A stretch of DNA of 64,000 nucleotides, taken from Pseudomonadota bacterium (GTDB lineage: Bacteria > Pseudomonadota > Gammaproteobacteria > Burkholderiales > Methylophilaceae). The position numbers and the translations under genes are program-made. Position 1 is the first letter of the stretch; each line of letters begins with the position of its first letter. Under the pieces are notes generated by a model. It was not told the DNA's origin and made no database searches. It saw only the letters and a program-made list of their open reading frames with translations. Below are positions 63,914 to 64,000 of this stretch, piece after piece. The DNA is taken from the NCBI GenBank assembly GCA_020053735.1, contig JAGVMP010000009.1:124001-188000 (forward strand), read 5' to 3'.

Positions 63914-64000
63914 AGATGGCTGCGTCAAGTGAAAGTTATACTTTATAAGTAAATGTTATGTAGATGATTAATAATGGTTTCTTAAAGTTCTAATGGCAGT

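Noticed and set aside
1-64000. CRISPR array, prophage, insertion sequence or integron.
   Set aside because: No regularly spaced repeats, cas genes, transposase, integrase or phage genes were seen on either strand. The A/B repeats are dispersed, not arrayed.

Overview
The window reads as chromosomal DNA of a betaproteobacterial methylotroph of the family Methylophilaceae, most like Methylotenera. This is inferred from gene content, moderate GC and gene order. The strongest evidence is a ribulose monophosphate formaldehyde-fixation set (hps, hxlB, tal) together with genes of the tetrahydromethanopterin/methanofuran (H4MPT/MFR) C1 pathway, beside housekeeping genes typical of Betaproteobacteria (hfq-hflX-hflK-hflC-hisZ-purA, tig-clpP-clpX-lon-hupB-ppiD). 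No phage, plasmid, transposase or CRISPR array is visible.

Layout. 1-7.1 kb: the end of gltX, then hfq, hflX, hflKC, a DUF2065 gene, hisZ and purA. 7.2-10.5 kb: a four-gene cofactor cluster (flavoprotein, dihydropteroate-synthase-like protein, DUF447, MfnB). 10.6-17.3 kb: an OmpA-family protein, mtaD, ubiG and gph, then convergent recR, ybaB and dnaX. 17.4-24.1 kb: SRP RNA, a DUF779/aldehyde dehydrogenase pair, an adenylate cyclase, tRNA-Ser, a chromate transporter and a glutathione peroxidase. 24.2-27.4 kb: ppsR-ppsA. 27.6-33.3 kb: mptG, mtdB, an ATP-grasp gene, mch, a RimK-like ligase and a CitG-like gene. 33.5-36.7 kb: tal, hps, hxlB and a Fae paralogue. 36.7-42.2 kb: a HisA-like gene, a second ATP-grasp gene, a TIGR03123-type protein, pabB, an amino-acid-kinase-fold gene and a pterin dehydratase. 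42.2-48.1 kb: a tripartite RND efflux operon. 48.5-57.7 kb: tRNA-Leu, the protein quality-control block, tRNA-Val, tRNA-Asp and ppiD. 57.8-63.8 kb (minus strand): mltD, a peptide ABC transporter without ATPases, and fabI.

The metabolic genes fit together. Formaldehyde enters either the RuMP cycle (Hps, HxlB, Tal) or the H4MPT oxidation route (Fae-like protein, MtdB, Mch). The three cofactor clusters appear to make H4MPT and methanofuran: pABA from PabB, beta-RFAP synthase, MfnB, an MfnE-like kinase, a flavoprotein reductase, and ATP-grasp ligases.

The most unusual signal is a family of short palindromic repeats of about 30-95 bp. Several copies sit in-frame inside conserved genes (gltX, dnaX, mch, two ATP-grasp genes, a CitG-like gene) and add near-identical peptides (LQPQGLSPQNIPA.AGYSYVK and/or LQPNIHK). 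Other copies lie in intergenic DNA. This resembles in behaviour the protein-invading palindromic elements of Rickettsia, but the sequence here is different. Other points are a synonymously diverged duplication of the recR 3' end, a perfect palindrome between the -35 and -10 of the ompA-like promoter, and a long structured leader before hps.
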